Source: Phoronis australis
Taxonomy: Eukaryota; Phoronida; Phoronidae
NCBI GenBank assembly: GCA_002633005.1
Contig: NMRA01000136.1
Span: 130,859 to 194,858 of the forward strand
Length of the DNA: 64,000 nucleotides
Direction of reading: 5' to 3'
Each line of letters begins with the position of its first letter. The first letter of the stretch is position 1. Below, piece after piece: positions 1 through 9,862 of the stretch. The notes below the pieces were generated by a model that was given only the letters and a program-made list of their open reading frames with translations, did not search any database and was not told the DNA's origin. The translations under genes and the position numbers were made by a program.

Positions 1-440
1 ACATTATTCTGTAGTTGCTTGCTTTTCGAATACAACTACGTACTTACTTGCTTTCAAGTCAACAGCTGTGGTAACCATCACTTCTGGTGGCTTGTTATGC
101 TGAGAATTAGTTTCGCCTACTGAATACCATAGTGGTGTTTTGTGAGTGATTTCCGGGTTCTTTAAATCAGGAATCACCTACAGTTTCCAGGTCTGTCACA
201 GGCGGTTGGTTATTATTGCAAGTGTTGAAAACTTACTGCTTATTAACTGTGTAATCATTAGAAAGTGTACCAAATATTTTAATGCAATAGTCCCTTTGCC
301 AGTCCTTGATTATGGTAATGCTTTTTACTCAGTGGGTGAGACTGGCTTTCAAAACCAGAGACCCCCGAATGGAACTATTGCTAAAATGACAGCTACTGGC
401 TTCTTGTCTTCATGTAAAAGTTTGCCTTTGTACATTACAG
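1..440. other. Upstream non-coding DNA, probably 5' intron of RPL9
   Basis: No coding exon is seen here. The segment ends in a good acceptor (pyrimidine-rich stretch then TACATTACAG at 431-440) only 18 bases before the RPL9 start codon. I infer that this is intron separating a 5' untranslated exon from the first coding exon. No convincing first exon or TOP-type start site could be placed, so the promoter may lie to the left of the window. Confidence 0.4.
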
Positions 441-458
441 GTCTTACAATAGGATAAA

Positions 459-3400
459 ATGAAGACCATTTTGTCCAGTGAGAAAATCACAATCCCACCA
501 GAGGGTGAGTTTATAGATGATGTTGTTAATGTATGGCGGGCACTAATGTGACCATTGGGCAAAAAGTTGTTGATGAGACAACTGATTCTGTCATGTAGGA
601 ATTTCGAGTCCTTTCCAGTTATCAACTTTTGTCATAGCTGACGCTGGGTTTATGTTGAGCAAGGTGATGAGTAAACAAGACCGCCCCAGTCTGATGTATA
701 CAGTGACTGATTGGTTTTGTATTCTGATGTTCATAGTATTTCTGCTATTAAGCTGGCTTTCCTTATTGGGGGTTTAGACAAATTTGTTAAAGTCCTATGC
801 AGCATCAGCTTTGGCAATAGTTTTAATTTATGTTTTGGCATGAAACCCTTTGTTTGTTGTTGTTTGTCACATGACTAGTTTGTGTTCCTAATTGCACAAC
901 ATGAAACCACGGACAGTGGGATTCATGGATTGCTTTAGCACGATAATTCACCTCGAACATTTACTGTCACTAACTTGGTGGATTCCAGAATTTTAATTGT
1001 GGCAAAATTTACTTAGCACTGCGTAGGTGTATTGTCTATGTGGCACCATTCAGTCGAGACCTTGGCGATGTGTTACTGATGAGGTTTCATGTCCCAGAAT
1101 GTCTCGTAAGGAGTGAAGTTACGTAATAAGAAGTGATGTTAGGAAGTATTTTGAAAGGTTTGAACTTAAAGTTATCCTCCTGTGGTTTTTACTTGGACTG
1201 AAAAAGGTTTTGTCAGAGGTGGAAGGTCTGTGCTGATAAGTTTTTTTCCTTGTTCCTACAGTGAAGGTGGTCATAAATGGCCGCAAGGTGACTGTGACCG
1301 GTCCCCGTGGCACCCTGAGGCGTAACTTCCACCACATGGGTATAGACATTATCCAGGAGGGTAAGGTGTTGAAGGTGGTCAAGTGGTTCGGCTTACGCAA
1401 GGAGCTGGCTGCCGTGCGAACAGTATGCTCACACATCGAGAACATGTTCAAAGGGGTCATCAAGGTATGACGCTAAATCCATCAATTTTGAATAATCAAA
1501 ACTGGCAAAATTAATCGAGCCTCTAAGGTATGCTACCTTATTCAACCTTGGCTAATATTATTCAAGGTTCCGTGCTAACATTGCATAACCATGCTAGTAA
1601 TGTGACACGTCTTTATTTCTGTGTGCTTGAGTATGCTGTGTGCGCTGCATTGTTGCCAAACAGGGTATGGGCCGAGTATTTTCGTTTTGATCACCGGAGT
1701 TTTGCTTGGTGACGTAATTTGATAAAGATGGTTAGCTTGAATTATATCACCGATCAGTCAGCACTCTTATTCATCTTGAGCAGCAATAATTATCAAGAAA
1801 TGCGGTCTTCCAAGCTTTGAATTTAATGCTGTTTCTTGAAGAGTCTTTTGGCTAAAAGTCAATCTACCCTTGACTCATCCTGTTTCACAAAATCGGGCTT
1901 AACCTAAATGTCAGAAAATCTGTCTGCAACTAGAAGACACAAGACAAATCCCCAGCCAGCTCGGGAGCAGACTAAAAAAGACCAAGTTAAAATACAAAAA
2001 ACGACTTTGGCTTTAAATTCTTCAAAAAACAGGCCTGTGTGTGGCAGATACTGGTGCCCTCTGATGAGGTAATTGGGGGAATCGGGTATGGTGAAGTACC
2101 ATTCCTGGACTGAGCTTGGTCAAATTTAACTAAGTAGGGTTCCAAATCTGCTAGCTGTTGTACCCTTTCAATTTTGATTCCCATTGAAGTGTTCCCTCCC
2201 TGAGAACTTAAGGATTCATAAGCCTGAGCGTGGTTGTTAGTGAGCTTGGTCATCCACTAAAACGAGATGAGTCACTGCCTACCTTCCTGAATGTGTCTTT
2301 GTGTGGGCAAGGGCGAAAAATTTCACATTGATTGAGGCAGGGTCAGAATTATGGAGATGAGCAGATCGGTGAAGTCAGTTGGCCAGTGTGCTGTTAGGTG
2401 AGCAGTAATGATGACAGAACAAGACCGCCCCAGTCTGATATTGATGTGACTGACTGGTTTTGTATTCTGAAGTTCACCATACTTATACAAAACTGACCGA
2501 CTTACATCAGTTGCTACATTGTGTTATCAAAGACTGGTAACTACAATACAATGTGTTGTCGAGTCTTGTGAAGCTTTGCATTTCTCGCGCGCTTGCTGCA
2601 TTGCTACGGAAGTGCAAAATGTTACCATTTATATAGTTTGGGGACAGCGCTTTAGTGCAAGTTTTGTCAAGAAATGCAACTTGAAAAATGTCAACTATTT
2701 TTTATCATGTCTTACCATATTCCTTTGTCGGTATAGGATGTAATGCTTTGCACTGTCGTCTCAATGTTTATCTGGTCTATGCAGGGTTACAGATACAAGA
2801 TGAGGTCTGTCTATGCTCACTTTCCCATCAACGTTGTCGTGTCACAGAATGGAACAAAGGTATGCTCTATGTTTTCCATATAGGGTCAGTATTCAGTCAA
2901 AGTGATCTGGAATTACCCGCTGTGACAAGTGGACTCGAGCCAAATTTGTTGACACTGCAGCCTTCCATTGTGATTGTGCATGAAAGGAGTCAACTCGGAA
3001 GTTAGTTAAATGGGAAATGTAATTATGTCTTGAAATCTGCTGCATGTATATTCCATTGTGGATTATGTTGGCTGTGAAGTTTTTCTCTATATGAAAATTA
3101 AGAGTGATCTTGACCAAATGTGGTATCTCATTTTTTTAGTTTAGTAACGTGGCCGAGTCAATGATGAAATATATTGCCGCCCCAGTCTGAATTGCTGTGA
3201 CTGATTGGTTATAATTTCTGAGCTTGGCCCACTAATAACAGGCTTATTGTTTACGATTGGTGCCTGCATTTGAAATTTCGACAGGGAATTTCGCTTTAAA
3301 ATCTGAGCTGTAGCCCATAATATTTTTGAGTTATTTTGGCTGTTAACGTTATACTTCTTCAAGCAGAATGTTTTCATTTTCTTGACGGAAATTGTCAAAT

Positions 3401-5012
3401 TTTGATAAAACGCTGTCTTTGTGGTCTCGTTTAGTTGTATGCCAGTTTTCAGTCATATGTTGGGGAAAAAAGAAAAAAATGGAATAATTTAATTAAACGG
3501 CCGTCCGTGTGAAGAATGTCAGATGTTTTAAGCATCTTTTTCAATTGCTTAGAAATTAGGAGCATCAAGTTGAAACTAACTTTTTTGAGTGGTTGATTTA
3601 CAGTAAGACTTCGTCGGATCTAGGCTGAAGGATTTCAGTTGACGATGGCGAAATGCCACTTGTCTGAAGTGGACTTAATGATAACAACCATACAATGTGC
3701 AAGTATACAAGGTTACTAGCTGACAGTGTGGCATATTGGGATAAGTGTCTGCTTCCTTTACTCAAGGTCATGGGTGTTTGTCCCTCTGGAGTACACTGTT
3801 AGACCCTTGAGTCAGGTTTTAAGCTCATCTGCTCAGTTTTAACTATGTATAAATAAAGGATAAAAATGGTTCCAGGTGATCAGTGCAATGGGCCCATCTG
3901 TGCACGTCTGGTACAACGTGTACCAGTTGTTTTTTCTATACAAGACTATGAATATTGTTTGATCGGCTCGTCTTCATTCAGGTGGACATTCGCAACTTCC
4001 TGGGTGAAAAGTACACACGTGAAGTGAATATGTTGGAGGGCGTCACAGTCAGCAACTCTAAGGCTCAGAAGGATGAGGTGATCCTGGAGGGCAACGACAT
4101 TGAGAAAGTGTCCAACTCAGGTGGGTGGAGGAGTGGAGAAGAGATGGACTGTTGACAAGTTTTAATAAGTTGGTTTATTGTGTGAAGGAAATTCGATCTT
4201 CATATTTAACTGACATGTCTGTTGAAATGAGTGCTGTTTGGATTAACTTTGTTTAAACCCCTGGTATCACTGGATTACTAAATGTGCAAGCACCTTCTTG
4301 GGCAGTGATAAGTAGAAATGGAATGAAAGTCTTAAGTTTATTTAGACAATAGGATTGCAGTGCAAAATGTCACTGGTGCCCATATACCACTGGATTGTGG
4401 TGCAACATGTCGCTGGTACCCATGTCACTGGTTTGTGTGCTGTAAATGGTTATAAATGTTGACACTGTGGCTGCGTGGTTCCTGTACCCTCTCACATTGT
4501 TGCTTCATATTTATCAAAATGCAGTTGTAGAACTGTGCTACCAGGGCCCAAGATCTAATTGTACTATAAAGTATTTTTGACGTTTTCCATTCTACTTTGT
4601 GTGAAGTCAAAGTAAGTGTTTGTTTTTCTCTGCTGCAGTATGCTATGGTTTATGCCATGAGTGCCTAGTCCAAGATCGTACTCGATAACCTGTAATTTCG
4701 AGCTAGACAGTTAATGTAAAACAGGATAAGACGGTCATTTACATAAACCAGTTCACTAAAGCTCTCAATAATAGACACTTACTTTGAGTTAGCACTTAAG
4801 TAGAGCAAAAAAAATGTCAAAAGTAATTTGGAGTTCAAATTTGAGTACAACGATTAGCTTAGGTTTGAGTTTTTTTAAAATCTTAAACCTTCTTGTTTCA
4901 CGTTGCAGCTGCTCTTATCCACCAGTCTTGCTTGGTGAAAAGAAAAGATATCCGAAAATTCTTGGACGGTATCTACGTCTCGGAAAAGGGAACAGTGGTC
5001 CAGGACGTTTAA
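459..5012 (+). CDS. RPL9: 60S ribosomal protein L9 (uL6), five coding exons
   Basis: Large-subunit ribosomal protein uL6, which binds 28S rRNA near the sarcin-ricin loop and factor-binding side. Coding exons: 459-504, 1262-1464, 2785-2859, 3982-4120 and 4909-5012. All junctions are GT-AG and all phases agree, giving 188 residues (about 192 in vertebrates). The start [15 protein letters not shown] matches the family N-terminus. Other family blocks seen are [69 protein letters not shown] and the C-terminal [18 protein letters not shown]. No broken or missing part is visible. Introns 1-3 each host a C/D box snoRNA; intron 4 does not. An acceptor at 439-440 suggests a spliced 5' UTR. The gene converges with MRPL28 on the other strand. 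Identification is secure. Confidence 0.97.
656..733 (+). ncRNA. C/D box snoRNA, SNORD31-like copy 1, in RPL9 intron 1
   Basis: Box C GTGATGA at 664-670, box D' CTGA at 691-694, a degenerate C' (GTGACTGA) near 703 and box D CTGA at 724-727. The ends pair as TGAGCA with TGTTCA (one G-U). The bases before D' read ACCGCCCCAGT, antisense to ACTGGGGCGGT of 28S rRNA domain V. By the box D+5 rule the second G of that GGGG run would be 2'-O-methylated. The guide and layout resemble my recollection of vertebrate SNORD31 (U31) and the yeast snR67 site; that identification is from memory. Confidence 0.88.
1465..2396. other. RPL9 intron 2, upstream part
   Basis: Intronic sequence between RPL9 coding exon 2 and the second snoRNA. 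I see only short, non-conserved open frames and no recognisable repeat. Confidence 0.6.
2397..2478 (+). ncRNA. C/D box snoRNA, SNORD31-like copy 2, in RPL9 intron 2
   Basis: Box C ATGATGA at 2408-2414, box D' CTGA at 2435-2438, C'-like GTGACTGA just after, and box D CTGA at 2467-2470. The terminal stem is 7 bp: GGTGAGC (2397-2403) with GTTCACC (2472-2478), one G-U. The D' guide AAGACCGCCCCAGT is identical to that of copy 1, while the stem and flanks differ. This is the pattern of a duplicated but still constrained RNA gene. The intron as a whole runs 1465-2784. Confidence 0.9.
3151..3229 (+). ncRNA. C/D box snoRNA, SNORD31-like copy 3, in RPL9 intron 3
   Basis: Box C ATGATGA at 3161-3167, box D' CTGA at 3187-3190, C'-like GTGACTGA shortly after, and box D CTGA at 3218-3221. 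The terminal stem is 7 bp: GGCCGAG (3151-3157) with CTTGGCC (3223-3229). The core guide CCGCCCCAGT is kept, but the preceding bases differ from copies 1 and 2 (ATTG instead of AAGA), as does the region before box D. It is the most diverged copy, yet every box is intact. Confidence 0.88.
3716..3930 (+). mobile_element. tRNA-derived SINE, copy 1 (+), in RPL9 intron 3
   Basis: It aligns by eye over about 200 bases with the reverse strand of 7373-7635. Shared blocks are GGGATAAGTG, TGCTTCCTTTACT, TCCCTCTGG, GTACACTG, TAGACCC, CTCAGTTTTA and GTGCAATGGGCCCA. The head resembles a tRNA, with a B-box-like GGTTGGACTCC in the other copy. The copy ends with a GGTACA/GTACCAG-type motif that is expanded into a microsatellite in copy 2. 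No internal coding capacity. Confidence 0.7.
4340..4435 (+). repeat. Short degenerate tandem repeat in RPL9 intron 4
   Basis: Three imperfect copies of a roughly 40-base unit, each with a form of ATGTCACTGGTGCCCAT and CACTGGATT. No coding or RNA signal is seen. The remaining part of intron 4 (4121-4908) shows nothing recognisable, and in particular no fourth CCGCCCCAGT guide. Confidence 0.55.
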
Positions 5013-5041
5013 AATGAAGTGTTACGTGTGCAAAGAATTAA

Positions 5042-5047
5042 AATAAA
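5042..5047 (+). promoter_or_regulatory. Polyadenylation signal of RPL9
   Basis: AATAAA begins 30 bases after the RPL9 stop codon. It is followed at about 20 bases by the GT-rich run GTGTTGTTTTTGTGG, the usual downstream element. The very short 3' UTR is typical for ribosomal protein genes. Confidence 0.8.
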
Positions 5048-5065
5048 TTAAAAATCCTTATTATT

Positions 5066-7372
5066 GTGTTGTTTTTGTGGATTTATGGTGTGGGTGGGAA
5101 ATTAATACTCTTTCACAGTGCTACAAAAGGTAGCACTGTCAAATGTTCAACGTGACTTCCCATTAGTAACTAATGAAATCGAGGTCACTCCCATTTGTTG
5201 AAATCTGGGAAACTCCTTTCAGTTTACTTTTATGTACTAAGGCGAGTACCTTTGACTTAAATACCCAGTAGTTGCAATTTATTAAAACTGCCATAGATTG
5301 AAGTAAACAAAATCGAAGGTAACCTGAACCTGAGACTTAAAGCCCATTTTCAACGGTAACGCATGTAAATTTGGTTCCTACAGTATGAGCCCACTGGTGC
5401 CATAAATTGCTTGCTTTTGTCTTGCTGTGAGAATCGTCTTTTTATTCAAATGGCTGCAAATAATACCCTCACACAATTGTGTTCTATTCAGACCCCCTGT
5501 TCAATGCAACCTTTTGTTGTTCGTGCTGGGATCTCGCGATGACGCAACATGGCACAAAAAGGCAGCTTCACTTATTTGATGGGCTCACACTCGTGTGACT
5601 GAACGCACGCTTTATTTTACTAAGTCTGCTAGGACTATCTGATTAGCCTAATACATCTAAGGTAACAAAATTCCGTTGAAGTTGGGCTTTAAGCCCAAAC
5701 AAGAACAGTGCATAAAGGCGTGTGCAAGCGGTAGTGTAATCGGTATACTTCTGACCAAGGCATGTGCATTGATGTGCACACACGGAATTCAGTGTGTTGT
5801 TTGTCGTGTTTCCACATGGCCACTTTTTAGTATAGGTGGCACTGTGTCAGATGGTAGGAAATTGACACACCACTATTTTATGGATTGGGCATAAATTACG
5901 CCAATCAATGAATGTTTTGAATACATTTGCATGAAAGCGATAATAAACCAATGTTCTGTCGACGAAATGACTTTTAAGTTTTTAGACTTGATGCAATGAA
6001 AGTAGTCTCGACTTCCTTTGTGCTGCCATTAGGAACAATTTTGATCTTGCGAAGAATTGCACTCATTGCTCAAAACCATGCTTGCTGACTAAAATGATTT
6101 TCAATATCTTGTATCTGGCAGTAAACTCATTTCTTTCTAAGTCCAGAAATGACCCCTATTGAAAATATCGAATGTCCAGCAATTAACTGGCCTGTGTGTA
6201 GTTTCTATTAACACCATTTTCATGTTAATTACACTTCATGACATGTTTGCTATAATGCACCTTATCTGTATTTACAAGTGGGATCATGTACAGGTCATGA
6301 GAATTCAAAAATGGTGCACTACCCGTTACTTGCATTGATATTTGGAAACGTAATCCTATGACGGTAGGAATAACAGGAAACCAATTTTATGAGAGTAAAG
6401 GGCGCCCATTTGATTTTTCTTTTCAAGCCATCTAAATAGGGCGATACATGGGGGTTATAAAAAAATAGTTGCAGGTGGTCTTCTTTACACAGTACCAGAC
6501 CATGTGACTTTAAAGCACTCCGTAATCCAAGTGTGTGCTCCAAATTTGAAAAGTTTGGAATTTGATGCAGCATTACACTAGCAAGAAAACGCGTGACGTA
6601 AATGTTATGGTTTTATTATGTACCCTTAGCATGATACCTGGTGACTGTTCTGTAAATCGTCAGGTGCCACGTGTACCAGAGGTTTTTGTACATAAGCCCG
6701 GGCCATATTTTTTGCGGAGGGCATTTTCAAACCCAAAAGGCAAATCCAAATTTATGTGCAGAAACTGAGAGAATCTAGAAGTTTTTGCTCAAAATATACA
6801 GACTGGTGGTGTTACCTGAAATTCATAATGCAACTAATAGGCAAATACTCCACTGCATGGCTCATCAGTGGAAATTTCGAGGGCCGAATGAATACATTCA
6901 ATACCAAATGCAAGACCTGTTTATTGCTAACATTGCTTGCAAGTCTATCATTGATAAAGATATGATTGAAAGTCTGATGCTTGTTGAAAGTCTTGTCAGT
7001 GACCTTGTCAGCTTGGCTTTTTCTTTTCATCTCTTTCTATGACAAAAGGACTCCATTCCGATAACTTTTTCAACACCCCTCTGAAACAAATGAAAAATTA
7101 ACTTGGGTTATTTGTCTCGCACTTGGGTAGTCAAAAAACAGTAATTACTAGTTGACAATAATAATGAAACCTCAGCCATTGGCAACAGGTGCTGGAAATA
7201 TCTGATAAAAAGTCCAAGGGGTTCTAGGCAAATATTCGGAAACATCAAGGTTTTTCTCTGTGGTACCCTAATGAATAAACTTGGTAAGCTTTTGAAAATG
7301 GAGGTACATACGGAAAATGGAGATATATACAGAAAATGCATGATAAAATGGGCATTTACAAAATCAATTGCA
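5066..7372. other. RPL9-MRPL28 convergent spacer or MRPL28 3' part, proximal segment
   Basis: AT-rich sequence after the RPL9 polyadenylation region. The terminal exon of MRPL28 (minus strand) should lie somewhere between here and 9862, because the last recognised exon ends in a donor in phase 1. It is expected to be very short and I could not pick it out. The open frames present have no recognisable content. Confidence 0.5.
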
Positions 7373-7635
7373 AGCGGTCTGGTACTGGTACTGGTACAGG
7401 TACAGGTACAGGTACTGGTACAGGTGCTGGTACAGGTACCAGACGAATGCAGACTGTTCAGGTGGGCCCATTGCACTATCACCTGAAACCACTTTTTATA
7501 CTTTATTACTACACAACTAAAACTGAGCTGAGGAGCTAGAGACACGAGGGTCTAGCAGTGTACCCCAGAGGGAGTCCAACCCACGACCACCAGTAAAGGA
7601 AGCAACACTTATCCCACTACAGAACACTGCCTTCT
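7373..7635 (-). mobile_element. tRNA-derived SINE, copy 2 (-), with microsatellite tail
   Basis: This is the reverse-strand counterpart of the SINE at 3716-3930. Read on the minus strand it contains GGGATAAGTG, then GTGGGTTGGACTCCCTC. GGTTGGACTCC there is close to a pol III B box (GGTTCGANTCC). The AT-rich body and the GTGCAATGGGCCCA block follow. The 3' tail runs into the hexamer array at 7377-7440, so the array probably grew from the element's own terminal motif. Confidence 0.72.
7377..7440. repeat. Hexanucleotide microsatellite (GGTACT/GGTACA)
   Basis: About ten near-perfect six-base units alternate GGTACT and GGTACA. They lie at the 3' tail of the minus-strand SINE. Open frames here with Gly-Thr, Val-Gln or Cys-Thr repeats are by-products of the array. 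Confidence 0.9.
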
Positions 7636-9862
7636 CTGTAATGGGCATTAATCTAGTGGCACATATGTTCCGAAAAATGGTTAGAAGCCGAGATCTCAGT
7701 TAAACAATTGACTACTTAATGACCTACTCAACATGAATAAAGTCACTCTTGAGGAAAATTTTAGGAAACTATGAGAAATGATATGCAACAATGACTCAAA
7801 CAGTAGTTGGTAAATGTTCAGAATATAGGCCTATGGGCATACATTTGGAAGAAACTGTGAGCACAAATTTCTGATAATGCATTGATGCATACCATCTGAT
7901 AAGACTCTTTCTTCATAGACGTGTAATAGAAAGTGCAAGTCTTGTCACATTACAAGAATGGTACATACCAGTCTGTCTAAAGAACAATTGAATTTTATCA
8001 TGTTTTGGCTCTAAAGTAGTTGTGGGGCTACCTTTAAAACAAGCATCAATGTATTACATGCACTGGTAACAGAAGGAAATAGTCCCAATGAGATCTTGAC
8101 ATGGAAGCGAGTTACAAACCTCACAACATTGGTAAATTAACCCGTGATGACCAACAGATCAATTGTCACATGTACTTAATTTTAGTTGTGCAAAAAAGGA
8201 AATAAGGCCAATTGATAAGGGTTTGGTTAGCTTTTACTCCCTATTTCAGGGAGTTGAAACAATTCCGATGATGCCTCCAGATATGAATTTTTAAACCCCA
8301 GTCCTGTACCATTTAACGCGCACACAAGCTGAAAATGATCTGTAAGTAGTGATCTGGCTGATTCCAGCCCCCAGTGTCAAGTTCCATGGCTGTGCCTCTG
8401 TGGTCAATAGCAGGAATTCAAAGGTGCAGCTATGGAATCTGGACCCCGGGATTAAGTTTGGTCATTATGTAGGAAGCATTTTCAGAGTTTACAGGGAGTG
8501 AATCACAGGATTTGCACCACCGATTTGGTGTCTGGTGATCGGGGACAGGAGTTTAGAGCATTGTAGCTGAAATCACAGGCATGGAATTGTTTTCATTCAA
8601 CTAATTTATACGAAAGCTAATGCTCAATGCAGCAAATTTGTGGCCAGAAAGAGCCTGCCATATAAGCAAAGCTACCTTATACGGTACGCAGGTGTTTATT
8701 GCACAAGTGACAAGTGTTTCTGATGAACAACTCCTCTCCATTTTAGCATCTAACCAACAGGCTTAAAGTGGAACTTGCACACCAATTCTTTATCTCTCTG
8801 ACTGCTTGGTCAATTTAGAAATACAACATATAGCAATGATGTGAATATGAGGTACGTTGAAAATTGCAAAATGTTTTTAAGAACGAGTTTTGTGTCGAGA
8901 ATGATCCGCCGTAAATCAGTGATCTGTGTCCAGTAAGTATTGTGACGTGGTGTACCATGATGAGGCCTATGTGAGCCCCCAAGGTACATTATTAGTGTAA
9001 AGATCACCTATTTGCAGAATTTTTTGTTTTTACATTTACAAGTCATCAATGAATAAAACTGCACTTTGTTTAGTGTAAATGATGTTCAAGTTGCATTGTC
9101 GTTAAGTTCCTGCTATACATTAACCCAGCATGCAAATACATCTTTAAGGATATCTGCTGAATTGTAGGAAAACAAAAATTAAGTTTTGTAAGCTCACACA
9201 GGAAAATTCACATTTCATTTTGTTTTCAAATAAATTGCTAATTTGACAACACTTGTCAATCATAGACAATAACAGAAGCCTGCCAAAAACTCTTCAGTGC
9301 TTACCCTTGGTCTGCAACCAATCCAGTCTCTTTGGATGCTGAAAAACATAATGAAACCTCATTCATTACAAATTCAACAGTTATTAGGATATGGTGCAAA
9401 CTGCATTGTTTGCTGGCAGAAAGTAGACGAAATCATCAATCCAAAAGCAAATAAAAGATTCTCAATTAATGATAGCAACTGTGATATTGCGTAACATTAC
9501 AATTGTTGAACGATGATAACATGGCAACAACGAACTTAACACCAGAAGATGATTAAGGCTAGAAGATGATTGTTAGGAGATCCATACTTTTACAAGCAAC
9601 ATATTCCATTTTTGGTAATTTCCTGTGTATTCTAATTTAGATGGCATGATAACTGTTTGATTAGATCACTCAAAAGACCGCCTGTCATTTAGGACCCCAA
9701 GTCAAGGTCTTTCTAGTGTTTCTTTGCCAAGAATGAAGGAGTAGCAAGTCTAAAATCTAAACTAAAACATGAGGACTAATACTTCGTCGAGGCATGTTTG
9801 AAACCAGCTGACCTTTTAATTATCAATACTGACTTCTTCCAAAAGGTGTTATCACAACTTAC
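7636..9862. other. Non-coding stretch below the last recognised MRPL28 exon
   Basis: No supported gene. The missing 3'-terminal MRPL28 exon and its 3' UTR may lie here. Minus-strand acceptors with short open tails exist (for example near 9309 and 8659), but none gives a family-like C-terminus. No repeat array was seen. Confidence 0.45.

Noticed and set aside
7108-7545. Open frames with Cys-Thr, Gly-Thr or Val-Gln repeats
   Set aside because: All arise from the hexanucleotide microsatellite at 7377-7440.
9260-9310. Candidate terminal exon of MRPL28 on the minus strand (acceptor TTTTTGGCAG followed by a six-codon tail)
   Set aside because: The phase fits, but the resulting C-terminus (GFCYCL) has no similarity to the family, and equally good sites occur elsewhere.
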